A stretch of 64,000 bases of DNA from Callorhinus ursinus (lineage: Eukaryota > Chordata > Mammalia > Carnivora > Otariidae), in contig NW_020312867.1 of the NCBI RefSeq assembly GCF_003265705.1, forward strand, positions 9,523,228-9,587,227, in the 5' to 3' direction. Position numbers and translations under genes: made by a program. Within the stretch, counting starts at the first letter, position 1. Each line of letters opens with the position of its first letter. The notes below the pieces were generated by a model that worked only from the letters and a program-made list of their open reading frames with translations, searched no databases and was not told the DNA's origin. This document shows, piece by piece, positions 61,481 through 64,000 of this stretch.

Positions 61481-61670
61481 GGCTCCTGGGTGGCTCAGCC
61501 AGTTCAGCGTCTGACTCTTGATTTTGGCATGGGCCATGATCTTAGGGTTGTGGGATCCAGCCCCATGTTGGGCTCTGCACTCAGCACGGAGTCTGAGATC
61601 CTCTTTCTGCCCCTCTCCCTCTGCCCCTTCCCCTGCTCGCTCTCTAAAAAAATAAAATTTTTAAAAAGAA
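61481..61670 (+). mobile_element. Older Can-SINE (SINEC)
   Basis: ggggctcctgggtggctcag head, flanked by aagattcca copies; a third copy of that text follows at about 61699. Confidence 0.88.
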
Positions 61671-61739
61671 CAAGATTCCATGAAAAAAAACACACACCAA
61701 GATTCCATGAATGAGAGGGAGTCTATGTAAGATTGTCTT

Positions 61740-61919
61740 TTTCTTTTTAAGATTTTATTTATTTGAGAGAGAGCGCGAGAGAGTACGAGCAGGGGGAGGG
61801 AGAGGGAGCAGCAGACTCCCCACTGAACAAGGAGCCAGACATGGGCTTGATCCCAGGACCCCGGGATCATGACCTGAGCCAAAGGCAGACGCCCCACCGA
61901 CTGAGCCACCCAAGCGCCC
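61740..61919 (-). mobile_element. Can-SINE (SINEC)
   Basis: Minus-strand SINEC with tatgtaagattgtctt at 61724-61739 and 61920-61935. Confidence 0.95.
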
Positions 61920-62115
61920 CTATGTAAGATTGTCTTATTAAATGATTTGTCAATGGTCAAATATGGGTGGTTTTTGAGACAATGAAGTTTGAGTTCTGTC
62001 ATGCTTAACTAGCAAAGTGTGCCTACATACTGGGGAAACGTAAGTCTCATCATTTTTACATCTCAAAACAAAGGCCAGGAAACATTGTAAATGTAAGTAA
62101 TGACATGTATGTGGC

Positions 62116-62312
62116 TTCCCCCCCCTTTTTTTAAGATTTTGTTTATTTGACAGAGAGAGAGCACAAGAGCAGGAACACAAGCAGGGGGAGTGGGAGAGGG
62201 AGAAGCAGGCTTCCTGCCGAGCAGGGAGCCCGATATGGGACTCAATCCCAGGACCCTGGGATCATGACCTGAGCTGAAGGCAGACTCTTAACTATTGAGC
62301 CACCCAGGCACC
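62116..62312 (-). mobile_element. Can-SINE (SINEC)
   Basis: Minus-strand SINEC; tatgtggct lies at both edges as a short target duplication. Confidence 0.9.
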
Positions 62313-64000
62313 CATATGTGGCTATTTTTTAAGTTTCTTGTTTCCCAATCATAACCGAATAAAATCTGTAAGAGAGAAGCCAAGGTCTTGTACCATAATA
62401 TGCTTATGTGACCAAGTGAAACGAAAATAATTTATCTCCGTTTTGCTCTTGTGATAGATTTCAAGTCTATGTTGGGAAGCTGAAGGAAAGGTTATGAAAC
62501 CCCCTGTGGGCAATGGGAGGAACTACATAGTGAAATGGGGTGGAGATGAGAAATGCAGAGGCAGAATGATAGGGATATGGAACATACTGAACAATCTCAA
62601 GGTTGCTTACGGAGTGAGAGTTCCAGAATTGGGATGGGGTTTGAAGGGAGTGGAAAAGACTAAGGAAGGATTGGTAGGGGAGGCGACAAGGAGTTTTTAG
62701 AGAACACAATGGCAAGCAACAGAGAGGGCTGGGTGAGACCGGGTAACTCATATTACTTTCTTCTCCTGTCAATTAGTCCAGGTGGACAGTTTTCTCCAGT
62801 GACACTGAGAAGCTCCAGAGTCAGAGGTGTAAAAGTGTCCAGACAGAAAAGGGTTTTGAAGAAAGGCAGAAAAGAGTGAACAAGAAGTTGGGCAAACTGA
62901 GGCAGCTGAAGAGGGCTGCTCCAAGGATGAGTTTTTGTTAACAAAAAGAAACAATTTTTTGCAACAATAACAAATCTAAAATCTTAACTCCCTAACAAAA
63001 GGCTTTTTTTTCCTATGTTCCCTTCCACTTTTTGTCTATACCAAAGAAACCCAAGCTTGTCTCTTTTGATTCTCAATTACCCTGTCAACGTTGCTCTCTA
63101 AAGGGTTTTATTAATTCACATTGTCTGTACCAGTTTCCCCAGCACCAGCGGGTTAATTAACAGCTTACTTTCATTTGCAAGAGTTAATTGCCAGCAACAG
63201 TCAACACTTTTCTCATCTGGTATTTCATCTCCTTTTGTGTGAGATATGATATCGTTTGCCAAGGTAAAATTTTAGTAACAAGTATGGAAACTCAATACAA
63301 GAAATCTGCGTCCCTCTCTTCCCTCCAATTCTACTTCAAGATGATTTAGTGTGTCTCCATGTTACCCTATTTTTCTGCCCCACAGCACCTGTCAGCTTAC
63401 TGCCATGCTCCTTCCCCCCAACGCCACCATCTGGCCCACACTCCACCCCTGATGCTTAGTAGTATCACAAACCTAGGGTCAACACCACTTGTCAAAGCTG
63501 AAACCCTGTACTCTTTCTTAGCTTCCTTACAGTTTGTCACAGCATCTTACTACCCCCCAATCTTGGAATTCTCCCTCAGCGCCAAGTCCCACCCCCCGCA
63601 AATGAAGAGGTTGGTCTGTGTTCAGTTTGCTCTCCTTGTGCATTATATCTATTAAATAATGGATTTCTAATCAGTCTTCCACTTGAGTTTGGAAGCTTGT
63701 TTAGTTCCAACCACTTAATGAATGTCCACCCAGTGCCAAGAGTTGTACAGATAACTAAGATATGTGTACTTGTCCAGAAATAGATGAATGTTGAACATAT
63801 ACCTGAATGCATAACACCAGAAAATAGAGAATTCGCCAGATCCCAAATTCCAAATAAAATATTGACAGTTTCAACTCAGCCCTTGCTATCTTCCAATCCC
63901 ACAGAGCAGCTGACAACAGGGGACCCCTCCGGATCTTTAAGCACACCTGTGTTCTGGTAAGGGTGGAAATGAGTGTGTGAGATAGCAGGAAGGACACGTT
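62313..64000. other. Intergenic, no gene recognised
   Basis: Unique AT-rich DNA. At 63150-63160 is an HNF1-like ggttaattaac. In the human order the next gene is PCED1A; no exon of it is seen before the window ends. Confidence 0.4.

Overview
This is vertebrate nuclear DNA from a carnivoran mammal. More than thirty tRNA-Lys-derived Can-SINEs (SINEC) are scattered through it, recognised by the head GGCGCCTGGGTGGCTCAG, a CT-rich 3' part and a TCAAATAAATAAA tail. Their consensus looks like that of arctoid carnivores (bears, pinnipeds, mustelids) rather than dog- or cat-specific subfamilies; this is a judgement from memory. The gene order EBF4 > CPXM1 < C20orf141 > TMEM239 > matches human 20p13, so the window is the orthologous segment.

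Layout. 1-15454: no exon found; probably a large intron of EBF4, filled with antisense L1 remnants (1-4340), SINEs, older repeats, a degenerate ~40-bp minisatellite (13000-13430), a related TG/TA-rich array (14330-15220) and an octamer-rich candidate enhancer (6720-6930). 15455-23549: ten EBF4 coding exons (+), from the end of the DNA-binding domain through the IPT/TIG domain, the helix-loop-helix with its duplicated helix and the transactivation tail, then a probable spliced 3' UTR ending near 24595. 24600-34430: intergenic, with a MaLR-type solo LTR, L1 fragments and SINEs. 34559-40800: complete CPXM1 (-), 14 exons, 735 codons, with a CpG-rich promoter just above 40800. 42690-43175: an L2 fragment. 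47190-47931: the C20orf141 orthologue, apparently carrying two indels that cancel in frame. 48499-48957: intact TMEM239. 49000-64000: no recognisable gene; it contains a GC/CpG-rich block (52080-53130) and a deep nest of retrotransposons (55700-60925).

The genes are neighbours, not a pathway: EBF4 is a nuclear COE transcription factor, CPXM1 a secreted carboxypeptidase-like protein, TMEM239 a small membrane protein and C20orf141 uncharacterised. There are three assembly gaps: 10 N at 17415, 100 N at 40327 and 400 N at 58454. I see no operon-like, CRISPR or other novel multi-gene system. The most notable observations are the compensated frameshift in C20orf141, a two-SINE composite inside one target-site duplication, a perfect Maf-recognition palindrome beside a 42-G run in CPXM1 intron 1, and octamer clusters in the EBF4 intron.
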